DNA of 64,000 nucleotides from Sediminicoccus rosea (GCF_033547095.1 NZ_CP137852.1:3527501-3591500), one strand, 5' to 3'. Positions 52,411-61,413 are shown, counted from the stretch's first letter. The notes: generated by a model not told the origin, from the letters alone. A program made the numbers and translations.

Positions 52411-53409
52411 CTATCCCGGCTGGATATTGGCGCGGCGAATCACCGCCCCCCATTTGGCCGATTCCGCGCGCAGGATGTCGCCCAGCTCTTCCGGCGTGCT
52501 GGACAAGGGCGGGCTGCTGCCTGCCTCGCGCATGCGGGCGGCCAGCACGGGCGAGCCCAGTACCTTCACGAAGGCCTCGTTCAGCCGGCGGATGATGGGA
52601 ATCGGCGTGCCGGAACGGACGCAGACGTAGTTGACCACGCCGACCTCGAAGCCCGGGATCGTCTCCGCGATGGTCGGGACATCGGGAAGCTCCGGGAAGC
52701 GCTGCAGGCTGGTGACGGCGATGGGCCGCAGATTGCCGGCCTGGATCATCGGGATCATCACGCCATAGGTGTCGATGGAGATGCTGACCCGCCCCGCCGC
52801 CACATCCGCCACCGCCTGGGCTGTGCCGCGATAGGGCACATGCGTCATGCGGATGCCGGTCTCCATGGAAAGCAATTCGCCGGAGAGATGGCTGCCCGCG
52901 CCGATGCCGGCACTCGCATAGGTCAATTCGCCCGGCCGGGCACGGGCCAGCGCGAGAAGGTCGGACATGGTCCGCACCGGCACGTCCTTGTGTACGGCAA
53001 GCAGATACGCCCCGCGCGTCAACAGACTGACCGGCGCGAAATCGCGCTGCGCGTCATAGGGCATGTTCGCCATGAGGAAGGGGTTGGTGATCAGCGGCCC
53101 GGGCGTGCCGTAGAGCAGCGTGTAGCCATCCGCCGGGGCCTGCGCGACGGCCGCCGCGCCGATGGTGCCGCCCGCACCGCCACGATTCTCGATCACCACG
53201 CTCTGGCCGAGCTCGACCCCCAGCGGCTCAGCCACGAAGCGCGCGGTCGTATCCGCGCCACCCCCGGGCACGAAGGGCACGATCATGCGCAAGGAGCGCG
53301 TGGGGAAGGCCTGCGCGGCGGCTTCGCCGCCCAGCAGCGCGGGCGCAGCGAGGCCCGCCAGCAAGGTCATGCGGCGGGTGGGCGCATGGCGGTCACGGAA
53401 TGCCTTCAT
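52411..53409 (-). CDS. TctC/Bug-family solute-binding protein, TetR-linked
   Basis: Bug-family periplasmic binding protein of 332 residues with a twin-arginine-like signal (PTRRMTLLAGLAAPALLGG). Motifs: RMIVPFVPGGGADTTARFVA, VVIENRGGAGG, LTYASAGIGAGSHLSGELL and MTHVPYRGTAQAVADVAAG. The ATG at 53409 has GGGGAGG upstream. It probably forms a transcript with tetR, which starts 45 bases after its stop, from the divergent region with two palindromes. The likely job is capture of the carboxylic acid that is then activated and oxidised by the acyl-CoA operon. Confidence 0.92.
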   Translation of the reverse strand: MKAFRDRHAPTRRMTLLAGLAAPALLGGEAAAQAFPTRSLRMIVPFVPGGGADTTARFVAEPLGVELGQSVVIENRGGAGGTIGAAAVAQAPADGYTLLYGTPGPLITNPFLMANMPYDAQRDFAPVSLLTRGAYLLAVHKDVPVRTMSDLLALARARPGELTYASAGIGAGSHLSGELLSMETGIRMTHVPYRGTAQAVADVAAGRVSISIDTYGVMIPMIQAGNLRPIAVTSLQRFPELPDVPTIAETIPGFEVGVVNYVCVRSGTPIPIIRRLNEAFVKVLGSPVLAARMREAGSSPPLSSTPEELGDILRAESAKWGAVIRRANIQPG

Positions 53410-53474
53410 GGCCTTGTCCTCCCCTGGGTTTCCCTGGGGCCGATGCTAGTCGTGCCGCGCAGCGCCTGTCCAGA

Positions 53475-53490
53475 CCGACCGATCGGTCGG
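53475..53490. promoter_or_regulatory. TetR-type operator, site 2
   Basis: CCGACCGATCGGTCGG, a perfect 16-base palindrome, 65 bases upstream of the Bug start at 53409 on the minus strand, in the divergent region shared with the peptide-binding protein gene. Confidence 0.7.
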
Positions 53491-53530
53491 GCGCTTGCCG
53501 CGGCTCTTCCGGCGACCTAGGCTCGCGCAA

Positions 53531-53550
53531 CCGACCGAACGGTTGGTCGG
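53531..53550. promoter_or_regulatory. TetR-type operator, site 3
   Basis: CCGACCGAACGGTTGG at 53531-53546 differs from site 1 by one base; extended to 53550 the outer six bases on each side (CCGACC and GGTCGG) are also exact inverted copies. It lies 55 bases before the peptide-binding protein gene on the plus strand. Confidence 0.65.
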
Positions 53551-53605
53551 CGCACGCAGATTGCGGACGGGGTCGGCACAGGCACCGCCGCCGAGGAACA
53601 TGTCC

Positions 53606-55183
53606 ATGGCCCCTCCCCGCCTGTTTCCGCTCGCCCTCGCCCTGGCCGCCCTTGGCGGCGCCTCGGTCATGGCGCAGAGCCTGACCATGGGCGTCGGCTC
53701 GCCCGTGTCTTCGCTCGATCCGCATTACCACCAGCTGCGCTCCAACAGCGAAGTCTCCCAGGCCATCTTCGACACGCTGGTGATGACCGATGCGCAGGCG
53801 CGCATCCGCCCCGGGCTTGCGGAGAGCTGGCGTGCGATGGGCACGGAGGGCTGGGAGTTCACGCTGCGTGAGGGCATCACCTTCCATGACGGCCGTCCCT
53901 TCACCGCCGACGACGTGGCCTTCACGCTCGCGCGCATCCCGGGCGTGACCGGTCCCGGCGCCTCCTATACCGGCCTGATCCGCCCGATCAGCCGGGTGGA
54001 GGTGGTCAGCCCGCGCGTCATCCGCTTCTACACCAGCAACCCATCGCCCCTGCTGCCGACCTATATGAGCCAGGTGCCGATGCTCGGCCGTGCCCTGCAT
54101 CAAGGTGCCTCGACGGGTGACTTCAACAGCGGTCGGGCGGCCATCGGCACCGGCCCCTTCCGGCTGGTCAGCTATGCGAGTGGGGACCGCATCGTCTTCG
54201 CCCGCAACGAGGCCTATTGGGGCGAGAAGGCCCCCTGGGCGGACGTCACCTACCGTATCATCACCAATGATACGGCCCGCGCCGCCGCGCTGCTCGCCGG
54301 TGACGTCGACATCATCGACCAGGTGCCGACCAGCGACCTCGCGCGGCTGCGCCAGGATGCGCGCTTCCGCATCGCCGAGACGACGAGCCTGCGCAGCATG
54401 TACCTCACGCTCGATGCGACACGCGCGCCCCCGGTGCCGCTCCTGGCCAGCAGCACGGGTGCGCCGCTCGATCGCAATCCGCTGGCCGATCCGCGAGTGC
54501 GCCAGGCGCTCTCCCTCGCGATTGACCGGCGGATGCTGGTGGACCGGGTGATGGAGGGCTCCGCCTTGGCGTCGGGGCAGTTCATGCCGCCGGGAAGCTT
54601 CAGCGCGATCCCCGCCTTTCCCGTCCCCGCGGCGGACGCCGCCACGGCCCGCCGCCTACTGGCCGAGGCCGGCTATCCGCAGGGCTTCCAGATCACCCTC
54701 GCCGCCTCGAACGACCGCTACATGAATGATGCGCGCATCGTGCAGGCCGTCGGGCAGATGTGGAGCCGCATCGGCGTGCGCACGACGGTTGAGGCGCAGC
54801 CCTATGCCGTCTTCATCGGGCGCGCTTCCCGGCGGGAGGCGCCCGCCAACCTGCTGAGCTGGGGCAATTCCACGGGCGAGGTCTCGGTCCTGCTGAACTC
54901 CGTGCTGCGCACGGTGGACCGGGCGCGCGGCCATGGCTCGTCCAATCGCATCCAGTACTCGAACGCGGAGATGGACCGCCTTCTGGCCGCCGCCGAGACC
55001 GAACTGGACAATGCCCGCAGGGAGGCGCTGCTGCGCGAAGCGACGCAGGTCGTCCTCGATGATCGCGCCATCCTGCCTCTCTACCTGCAGAATGCCATCT
55101 GGGCGATGCGGGCGGGCCTCACCTTCGAAGCCCGCTCGGATGAGCGGAACGATCCGGCCATGGTCCGCGCCGTGGCACGCTGA
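53606..55183 (+). CDS. ABC transporter substrate-binding protein, family 5 (DppA/NikA/OppA-like), orphan
   Basis: Periplasmic binding protein of SBP family 5, 525 residues, which carries peptides, nickel complexes, sugars or other small solutes to an ABC permease. Signal peptide to about residue 22 (ASVMAQ). Family blocks: PVSSLDPHYHQLRSNSEVSQ, RPGLAESWRAMG, GITFHDGRPFTADDVAFTL, GTGPFRLVSY, RQALSLAIDRRMLVD and LLAEAGYPQGFQITL. No permease or ATPase gene is adjacent. I use the ATG at 53606, nine bases after GAGG; the ATG at 53600 would be only three bases away. Two TetR-type palindromes precede it, so it probably belongs to the acyl-CoA regulon. Confidence 0.92.
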   Translation: MAPPRLFPLALALAALGGASVMAQSLTMGVGSPVSSLDPHYHQLRSNSEVSQAIFDTLVMTDAQARIRPGLAESWRAMGTEGWEFTLREGITFHDGRPFTADDVAFTLARIPGVTGPGASYTGLIRPISRVEVVSPRVIRFYTSNPSPLLPTYMSQVPMLGRALHQGASTGDFNSGRAAIGTGPFRLVSYASGDRIVFARNEAYWGEKAPWADVTYRIITNDTARAAALLAGDVDIIDQVPTSDLARLRQDARFRIAETTSLRSMYLTLDATRAPPVPLLASSTGAPLDRNPLADPRVRQALSLAIDRRMLVDRVMEGSALASGQFMPPGSFSAIPAFPVPAADAATARRLLAEAGYPQGFQITLAASNDRYMNDARIVQAVGQMWSRIGVRTTVEAQPYAVFIGRASRREAPANLLSWGNSTGEVSVLLNSVLRTVDRARGHGSSNRIQYSNAEMDRLLAAAETELDNARREALLREATQVVLDDRAILPLYLQNAIWAMRAGLTFEARSDERNDPAMVRAVAR

Positions 55184-55198
55184 CCGCGCAAGCGGTCA
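55181..55198. terminator. Bidirectional GCAA-loop hairpin containing both stop codons
   Basis: TGACCGC (55181-55187), loop GCAA (55188-55191), GCGGTCA (55192-55198): a perfect seven-pair stem with a GNRA tetraloop. The first three bases are the stop of the plus-strand binding protein and the last three, read on the minus strand, are the stop of the Bug gene. It reads the same on both strands apart from the loop. No T-run. Confidence 0.65.
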
Positions 55199-56170
55199 GT
55201 CGAGCACGATATTGGCGCCACGGATGACGGCGCCCAGCGTCTCGATCTCGCGGCGTGCGAGGGCGTCGAGTTCAGGAATGGTCATCGCCGCCGTCGCAGC
55301 GCCGCCCTCTTCGGCACGGCGGCGGATGTTCGGGTCCACGGCGAGGCGCCGGAACTCGGTGTTCAGCCGCTCCAGGATCGGGGCCGGCACGCCAGCGGGC
55401 GCGAAGAAGGCGAACCAGGCATCCATGGTGAAGCCCGGCAGACCGGCCTCGGCCGTCGTCGGAACGTCCGGCAGGCCCGCACTGCGGGTGGCGCTGGCCA
55501 TGGCAAGCGCCTTGACCCGCCCCGCCTGCACGAGCGCGATCGCCGAGGAGGGCGTGGTGATGAAGATCTCGACCCTCCCACCTGCGACATCCTGCAAGGC
55601 GGGTGCGGCGCCGCGATAGGGCACATGCACCATGGGGGCGCCGATCGCCCGCGAAAGCACCTCCCCCGCGATATGCTGGATGGAGCCATTGCCGGAGGAG
55701 GCGTAGTTCACCCGCCCCGGATTGGCGCGTGCATAGGCGATGAACTCGGCCAGCGTATTGGCCGGCAGGTTGGGCGCCGCCAGGATGACGTGCGGCGCCA
55801 TGGTCGCCATCGCCACCGGCGCCAGGTCACGCACGGGATCCCAGGTGATGCTGCGCATCATCGCGGGATTGCCGGCGTGATAGCCGGAGTATTGCAGCAG
55901 CAGCGTGTGGCCGTCGGGCGCGGCGCGCACCGCGGCCTGGATGCCGATATTGCCATTGGCCCCCGGGCGGTTGTCGATCACCACGGGAACGCCAAGCGCC
56001 TGCGACAGGCCCTCGACGAAAAGGCGCGCGGCGAAATCGGAACCGCCGCCGGGCGGATTCGGCACGATGATGGTGATGGTGCGGCTGGGCCAGGCCTGGG
56101 CCAGGCCAGCGCGCGGCAACAGGGCCATGGCCGGCGCGGCCAGCACGGCACGGCGAGCGACGTGGGTCAT
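55196..56170 (-). CDS. TctC/Bug-family solute-binding protein
   Basis: Bug-family periplasmic binding protein, 324 residues, signal MTHVARRAVLAAPAMALLPR with cleavage near AGLAQA. Motifs: ITIIVPNPPGGGSDFAARLF, VVIDNRPGANGNIG, VNYASSGNGSIQHIAGEVL and MVHVPYRGAAPALQDVAGG. The ATG at 56170 lies ten bases after GAGGAAA. It ends face to face with the family-5 binding protein gene through a shared hairpin and has no TctAB partner. Ligand unknown. Confidence 0.92.
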   Translation of the reverse strand: MTHVARRAVLAAPAMALLPRAGLAQAWPSRTITIIVPNPPGGGSDFAARLFVEGLSQALGVPVVIDNRPGANGNIGIQAAVRAAPDGHTLLLQYSGYHAGNPAMMRSITWDPVRDLAPVAMATMAPHVILAAPNLPANTLAEFIAYARANPGRVNYASSGNGSIQHIAGEVLSRAIGAPMVHVPYRGAAPALQDVAGGRVEIFITTPSSAIALVQAGRVKALAMASATRSAGLPDVPTTAEAGLPGFTMDAWFAFFAPAGVPAPILERLNTEFRRLAVDPNIRRRAEEGGAATAAMTIPELDALARREIETLGAVIRGANIVLD

Positions 56171-56480
56171 TTGGGTTTCCTCGATTTCTTGGGGCGGAGT
56201 GTTGCGGCAGTGGCGCGCGGGGGCAAGCCGGGACATGGCGCGTCCCGCCGAAGCGCGGAGGCTGGATCCGGGTTGCCCGATACATGCCCTGCGGCGGGCG
56301 AGGTCATCCCCTCACCAAGATCAGGCCAAAAAACCGGCGTCCGGGCGGTCCGAACCAATCCCGCCTCCATGGCGAAGCACCCGGGGCTGCCGCATAGTGG
56401 AGCCAAGGCGCCGCGCCGGGAGAGACCCCGGGCCAGCCGGCGCCACGGAGGAAACCGATGCCGCATTGCCGCGTGCGCCC
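56171..56480. other. Divergent intergenic region
   Basis: About 310 bases between the Bug gene (minus) and the MFS gene (plus). No gene and no convincing promoter or palindrome seen. Confidence 0.4.
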
Positions 56481-57752
56481 ATGAACGCGCCTGCGCCCGA
56501 ACCTGACTCCGCGGCCCTGCGGCCTTCCGATGCCAGAACCTCGCCCTTCAGCCAGCGCAGTTTCCGCTTCCAATGGCCGTCGGACCTCACCGTCTCCTGG
56601 GCCTTCGAGATGGAGACTCTGCTGCTCGCGTGGTTCGTGCTGGTCGAGACAGGCTCGGTCATCTGGCTCACCGCGTTTGGCGCGCTGCAATTCGTCGGAA
56701 CGCTGATTTCGCCACTCTACGGCGTGGCGGGGGACAGGCTCGGACAGCGGCGCGTGCTGTCGGCCATGCGGGCGGCTTATGTCGTACAGGCGTGCTGTAT
56801 CGCTGCCCTGGCGCTCAGCGGCCAGTTGAGCGTGGTGGCGGTGTTCACCATCGCGTTCTTCATGGGGCTGGTGCGGCCCTCCGACATCGGTGTGCGCAAC
56901 GCACTGATTGCCGCGACCATGCCCGCGCCCCTGCTGGCCAAGGCGATCGGGATCGAGCGCGTCAGCATGGATGCCGCGCGCGTCGTCGGCGCGCTGACCG
57001 GCGCGGGCATCGTGGCCGTTCTGGGGATGGGCCAGGCCTATGTGGTGGTGGCGCTGCTCTATCTCGTCAGCTTCGCGCTCACCTTCGGAATCCGTGAGCC
57101 GCCCAGGGATGCTGGCGCGCGCACACCGGCCTCGATCATTTCCATCCGCCAGGAGCTGGGCGCGGGCATCGCCTATGCGCGCAGGACGCCCGCGCTGATG
57201 GCGGCATTGTTCCTCGCCTGCCTTGCCAACTTCGCCGCCTACCCGCTGACGGGCGGCCTGCTGCCGCATGTCGCGCGCGAGGTGTACCAGATCGACCAGA
57301 CCGGCCTGGGCACGCTCTTCGCGTGCTTTTCAGGAGGTGCCGTCCTGGGCTCGCTGCTCGTCAGCCTGCGCGGCGTCGGGCCGCAACCAGCCAGGGTGAT
57401 GATCGTATCGGCTGCACTCTGGTTCGCCTTGCTGATCGTGTTCGCGCAGGTGGAAAGCGTCTGGATCGGCATGGCGTTGCTGATGATCACCGGCTTCCTG
57501 CAAAGCCTGTGCATGGTTCCGATGTCGGTGCTGATCCTTCGCATCACCGCCGCGGCGTTTCGTGGACGGGTCATGGGCCTGCGCATGCTCGCCATCTACG
57601 GGCTGCCGGTGGGGCTCCTGCTGACCGGGCTTGGCATCGCCAACATCGGCTTCACCGCGACCGCGACATTCTTCGCGGGCTTCGGGCTCCTGGCGACGCT
57701 GGCCATCGCCTGGCATTGGCGTGCGGCACTCTGGCGCATGCCGGCGGGCTGA
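56481..57752 (+). CDS. MFS transporter (MFS_3/EntS-like exporter type)
   Basis: Major facilitator, 423 residues, about eleven to twelve membrane helices. The opening SFRFQWPSDLTVSWAFEMET, the loop after helix 2 (YGVAGDRLGQRRVL, the MFS motif A form GDRxGxRRVL) and the late LILRITAAAFRGRVMGLRML segment are typical of the MFS_3 group, which mostly exports siderophores, drugs or metabolites. The ATG at 56481 gives a normal-length protein; there is no strong ribosome site. It stands alone between two Bug genes, convergent with the second. Substrate unknown. Confidence 0.88.
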   Translation: MNAPAPEPDSAALRPSDARTSPFSQRSFRFQWPSDLTVSWAFEMETLLLAWFVLVETGSVIWLTAFGALQFVGTLISPLYGVAGDRLGQRRVLSAMRAAYVVQACCIAALALSGQLSVVAVFTIAFFMGLVRPSDIGVRNALIAATMPAPLLAKAIGIERVSMDAARVVGALTGAGIVAVLGMGQAYVVVALLYLVSFALTFGIREPPRDAGARTPASIISIRQELGAGIAYARRTPALMAALFLACLANFAAYPLTGGLLPHVAREVYQIDQTGLGTLFACFSGGAVLGSLLVSLRGVGPQPARVMIVSAALWFALLIVFAQVESVWIGMALLMITGFLQSLCMVPMSVLILRITAAAFRGRVMGLRMLAIYGLPVGLLLTGLGIANIGFTATATFFAGFGLLATLAIAWHWRAALWRMPAG

Positions 57753-58036
57753 CGGATGCCAGGAGCTTCGGGTGGGCGTCGTGCCGCAGCTCGCTCTGGT
57801 TCACGGAATCGCGTGCTGTGGCTCCAATTTCCGCGAGGCGACGATCCGGCGCGTTTGTCAGCTTCGCCCGCGTAGAGGGGAATGGCTTCGGCCAGCAACT
57901 TCCCTCGCCGCGCGCTGGTCGAGAGCTCCTGGCGCGCCTCTCGGCGCCGCCACCGGTTGATCGAAGCCGGAGAGCAGGCCGCCCCCCGGCAGCAATCGCC
58001 GGATGCGCTGAGGCCGCCTTCCCCTGGCTCAGCGCC
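57753..58036. other. Intergenic region between convergent genes
   Basis: No gene seen. GCGCGC at 57910-57915 and 57932-57937 could pair around a GAGCTC-containing loop and act at the 3' ends, but the match is short for such GC-rich DNA. Confidence 0.3.
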
Positions 58037-59011
58037 TTACGCGGGGCGCAGGCCCGCCAGTTCGGCCGCCCGCCGCGCCTTGGTCAGTTCCTGCCGCAGG
58101 AAGGCGGCGAAGCCGTCGGGCGAACGTTGGCTTTCGCTCGACGGAATGGCCCCCACCTCGGCGATGCGGGAGAGCACCGCGGCCTCACCCAGCGTCGCGG
58201 CCAGCGCCGCATGCAGGCGCGCCACCACCTCGGGCGAGGCCCCGCTCGGCGCCAGCAATCCGCCGTAGCTGCCGGCGGTGAAGCCGGGCAGTCCGGCCTC
58301 GATGAAGGTGCCCACACTCGGCAGCAGCGGCGAGCGCTGCTCCGTCGCGATCGCGATGATCGGCGCCTGGTTGTCCCGGTGCAGCGGATAGGCGGAGGGC
58401 AGTTCCACCAGCGCCGCCTCCACCGCCCCGTTGATCAGGTCCGGGATCATGGCGCTGCCACCGCGATAGGGCACATGCGAGGCGCGAACGCCCGCATTCG
58501 CCATGAGCAGTTCCAGCGCCAGATGGGCGGCGCTGCCATTGCCCGGCGTCGCCACCGTCACCTGACCCGGCCGCGCGCGCATCAGGGCGAGCAGCTCTGG
58601 AAGGCTCCGCGCGGCCAGGCGCGGCGTCACCTGGCACACCATCGGGAGGATGCCGACCAGGCCGATCGGCCGGAAATCGCGCTCCACGTCATAGGGCAGC
58701 CGGGCCTGCAGCACCGGGTTCGCCGTCAGCGGGCCGCCCGCGCCGAACAGCAGCGTGTGTCCATCCGGCGTGGCGCGCGCGACAAGCTCGGCGCCCACGC
58801 TGCCGCCCGCGCCGGCACGGTTCTCGATCACCATGGTCACGCCGAGCCGCTCGGCCATGCGTGCGGTCAGGATGCGCGCGAGGATGTCCGTGTTGCCGCC
58901 GGCCGCGAAGGGCACGATCACGCGGATCGGACGGTCCGGGTAGGCGGCGCGGGCCACGCGCGGGGCGGCGAGGCTGGGCGCTGCGATGAGCAGCAGGCGG
59001 CGTGACCACAT
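58037..59011 (-). CDS. TctC/Bug-family solute-binding protein
   Basis: Bug-family periplasmic binding protein, 324 residues, signal MWSRRLLLIAAPSLAAPRVA. Motifs: RVIVPFAAGGNTDILARIL, MVIENRAGAGGSVGAEL, VTVATPGNGSAAHLALELLM and ASHVPYRGGSAMIPDLINGA. The ATG at 59011 has GGAGG eleven bases upstream. It is divergent from the aldo/keto reductase gene, 122 bases away, and has no TctAB partner in the window. Confidence 0.92.
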   Translation of the reverse strand: MWSRRLLLIAAPSLAAPRVARAAYPDRPIRVIVPFAAGGNTDILARILTARMAERLGVTMVIENRAGAGGSVGAELVARATPDGHTLLFGAGGPLTANPVLQARLPYDVERDFRPIGLVGILPMVCQVTPRLAARSLPELLALMRARPGQVTVATPGNGSAAHLALELLMANAGVRASHVPYRGGSAMIPDLINGAVEAALVELPSAYPLHRDNQAPIIAIATEQRSPLLPSVGTFIEAGLPGFTAGSYGGLLAPSGASPEVVARLHAALAATLGEAAVLSRIAEVGAIPSSESQRSPDGFAAFLRQELTKARRAAELAGLRPA

Positions 59012-59133
59012 GGGCAGGGCATCCTCCAACCCGGCATCTGCGGCCGGTTTGGATCGGAGCATGACGCAGCGCCCGCGCTTGCCGCAAGCACGGAGGTGGC
59101 CCAGCATCGCCGCAAACAGGCGGGGGATGCGCG

Positions 59134-60084
59134 GTGGAACAGCGGCGATTGGGGCGGACGGGGCTGTCTGTCTCGGTGCTCGGCTACGGGTGCGGGGCGA
59201 TCGGCGGCCTGATGGTCAAGGGCACGGCGGCCGAGCAGGACCGCGCCATCGGCCGCGCGCTGGACCACGGCATCACCTATTTCGACACCGCCGCCGTCTA
59301 TGGCGACGGCGCCTCCGAACGCAATCTCGGCCGCGCGCTGCGCGGGCTTTCGGCCCGGCCCGTCATCGGCACGAAGGTCCGCGTCTTCACCGCACAGCGG
59401 GGCGACATCGCGGGCCGCATCACCGCCTCGCTGGAGGAGAGCCTTGCCCGGCTGGGCACGGACAGCGTGGATATCTTCCAGCTGCACAACCCGATCACGC
59501 TGGCCGGGCAGGAGCCTGCCCTCACGCCGGAGCAGATCCTGAACGAGGCGGTGCCGGCCCTGGAGCGCGCCCGTGCGGCGGGGAAGTTCCGCTTCTTCGG
59601 GATCACGGGCCTCGGGGATGCCGCAGCGCTGCGGCATGTCCTCGATGTGGGCGGCTTTGCCACCGCGCAGATCCCCTACAACCTGCTGAACCCGAGCGGC
59701 ATCGCCCCCGCGCGCCCCGATGCGCCGGATCTCGGCGGCATCATCCGCCACGCGGCGGCGCGGGATGTCGGCGTCATGGCCATCCGCATCCTGGCCGGCG
59801 GCGCGCTGAGCGGGACGGCGGCGCGCAGCCCGCTGGGCGTGGCCAAAGTGGAGCCGATCGCCTCCGGCGCGAGCTACGCCGCGGATGTGGCGGCGGCGCA
59901 GCGATTCCGACCGCTGATCGCGGCGGGCCACGCGGCGGACCTGGTGGAGCTGGCGCTGCGCTTCGTGATCGGCGCGCCGGAGATCGCGACCAACATCATC
60001 GGCACCTCCAGCCTGGAAGAGCTGGACCATGCCGTGGCAGCGGTGGCGAAGGGCGCGCTGCCGGCAGCGCTGTTCCAGGGCTGA
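59134..60084 (+). CDS. Aldo/keto reductase
   Basis: Aldo/keto reductase of 316 residues, NADPH-dependent reduction of an aldehyde or ketone in the cytoplasm. It opens MEQRRLGRTGLSVSVLGYG. The catalytic tetrad is complete: Asp51 and Tyr56 (FDTAAVYG), Lys81 (IGTKVRV) and His118 (FQLHNP). The C-terminal NADP-binding part shows NIIGTSSLEEL. The start is the GTG at 59134 with GGGGGA six bases upstream. It is divergent from a Bug gene, and convergent with the exosortase locus. No clue to the substrate. Confidence 0.93.
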   Translation: MEQRRLGRTGLSVSVLGYGCGAIGGLMVKGTAAEQDRAIGRALDHGITYFDTAAVYGDGASERNLGRALRGLSARPVIGTKVRVFTAQRGDIAGRITASLEESLARLGTDSVDIFQLHNPITLAGQEPALTPEQILNEAVPALERARAAGKFRFFGITGLGDAAALRHVLDVGGFATAQIPYNLLNPSGIAPARPDAPDLGGIIRHAAARDVGVMAIRILAGGALSGTAARSPLGVAKVEPIASGASYAADVAAAQRFRPLIAAGHAADLVELALRFVIGAPEIATNIIGTSSLEELDHAVAAVAKGALPAALFQG

Positions 60085-60122
60085 CTGCACCAGCACGGGC
60101 TGGACGGCGCCGCAGCCGACGC

Positions 60123-60599
60123 TCAGCTGACGAGCCGCTCCAGCTCCTGCCAGAGCTGCGGCGGACACGCCCCCGCGCTCGCCCCTGCCAAGCCGAACAG
60201 GGGCGGGGGCGCGCCGAGGCCCAGGGCGTGGCGCAGGTGGCGGCCGAGCCGGCGCCAGCGCCCCTCCCCGCTCGGCAGGGTGCCGAACGCGGTTGCATTC
60301 AGGAAGCGCGCACGCTCGCCCCAGGCCTCGCGCAGCACGTCGAGGTAGTGCGGCCCTGGCGGCAAAAGGGCCAGCTGGAGGTGGCAGGCGCCGCGCCGGA
60401 AGCCCTGCGCGGTGAAGGAGCCATCGGCCAGCAAAGCCGCCTCACCCAGGGGCTGCCAGCCCGCCAGGGACAGATTGCGGGCCAGGCTGCCCGCGGCCGC
60501 GGCCTGCGGGCCCAGCGCCTGGGTCAGCGCACGGTCGAGCTTCAGGGCGAGGCCCAGCGCCAGCACGGCCGCCATGAGCCAGGGGAACGACCTAGGCAT
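60123..60599 (-). CDS. Exosortase-locus membrane-anchored protein of unknown function
   Basis: Protein of 158 residues with one N-terminal membrane helix (PWLMAAVLALGLALKL, about 6-22) and a small presumably periplasmic domain (PGPHYLDVLREAWGERARFL, then GRWRRLGRHLRHALG). I do not recognise a family. Its position is informative: the ATG overlaps the stop of the exosortase gene (ATGCCTAG), so the two are coupled. Many exosortase loci encode such a companion (EpsI-like or other small anchored proteins); whether this one is a distant relative cannot be told from sequence alone. Confidence 0.7.
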   Translation of the reverse strand: MPRSFPWLMAAVLALGLALKLDRALTQALGPQAAAAGSLARNLSLAGWQPLGEAALLADGSFTAQGFRRGACHLQLALLPPGPHYLDVLREAWGERARFLNATAFGTLPSGEGRWRRLGRHLRHALGLGAPPPLFGLAGASAGACPPQLWQELERLVS

Positions 60600-61413
60600 C
60601 GGCGCAGGCTTGCAGGACGGCCACGCAGAGCAGGCCGAACAGATTGGTGCCGAGTACGCCATGCCCCCAGCCATAGGCGGAGGGCGACCAGGCCAGCAGC
60701 ATCAGCCGCAGCAGGTTGAGCGCGAGCAGGGCGAGGCCCAGCACCAGGATAGCCCGAGTGAGCGGCAGGCCCGGACTCGCCGAGCGGCGCATCACAACCA
60801 GCGCGAGCAAGGCCGGCGGTAGGACATGCGCGATGGAACAGCCCGCGAGCACGGCGATGCCGTGGCCATCAGGCATCCGCAGCACCGGCCCCGCCAGGGT
60901 CAGCCCTGGCTCGACCAGGGAGAGCAGGGCATGGGCGGCCAAGGCCTCCAGATGGGTCAGCGCGGCCAGCGCCTCCTCGCCAAGCACGCGGCCCAGCTGG
61001 ATGGTGCCCAGCCCGGCCATGCCGAACGCCCCCCATCGCGCCGCACCCGCGCTGCGCCAAGCGGCCACGAGGCCCGCAAACATCAGCGCCACGGCGGCAG
61101 CCAGCGTGGAGGGCAGAAGCAGCAGGCCGGCGGACAGCGTCGCGGCCCAGGCGGGCAGGCGCAGCGCCCCTGCCCGTGCGCCGCGCCAAAGCGCCTCCAG
61201 CGACACCCAGAGGGCGAGGAGATCCAGCGGGCCGAGACCATTGAGGGCAAGCCATGCGGCCGGCCCGGCCTCGCGCAGGGCCAGGACCATGGGACCGAGC
61301 TGCAGGCTCAGCCAGGCCACCAGCAGCAGCGTGAAGGTCATGCCGGCCTCTCGCCCGAGGCCGGGCCGGGCGTTTCGCAACCAGCGAGGCAATGAGCGAG
61401 AGGTGGCCAACAT
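60592..61413 (-). CDS. Exosortase/archaeosortase-family transpeptidase
   Basis: Polytopic membrane protein of 273 residues, about seven to eight helices. It carries the exosortase catalytic set: Cys192 in LAGCSIAHVLPPALLAL, Arg236 in LALNLLRLMLLAW and His251 in YGWGHGVLGTNLF. Exosortases cleave C-terminal sorting tails of exported proteins and are thought to attach them to a cell-surface or exopolysaccharide component. The ATG at 61413 overlaps by one base the stop of the upstream gene, whose product has a sorting-tail-like C-terminus. It is followed by the small anchored protein. The assignment rests on the correctly ordered Cys/Arg/His motifs and the operon context. Confidence 0.85.
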   Translation of the reverse strand: MLATSRSLPRWLRNARPGLGREAGMTFTLLLVAWLSLQLGPMVLALREAGPAAWLALNGLGPLDLLALWVSLEALWRGARAGALRLPAWAATLSAGLLLLPSTLAAAVALMFAGLVAAWRSAGAARWGAFGMAGLGTIQLGRVLGEEALAALTHLEALAAHALLSLVEPGLTLAGPVLRMPDGHGIAVLAGCSIAHVLPPALLALVVMRRSASPGLPLTRAILVLGLALLALNLLRLMLLAWSPSAYGWGHGVLGTNLFGLLCVAVLQACADA

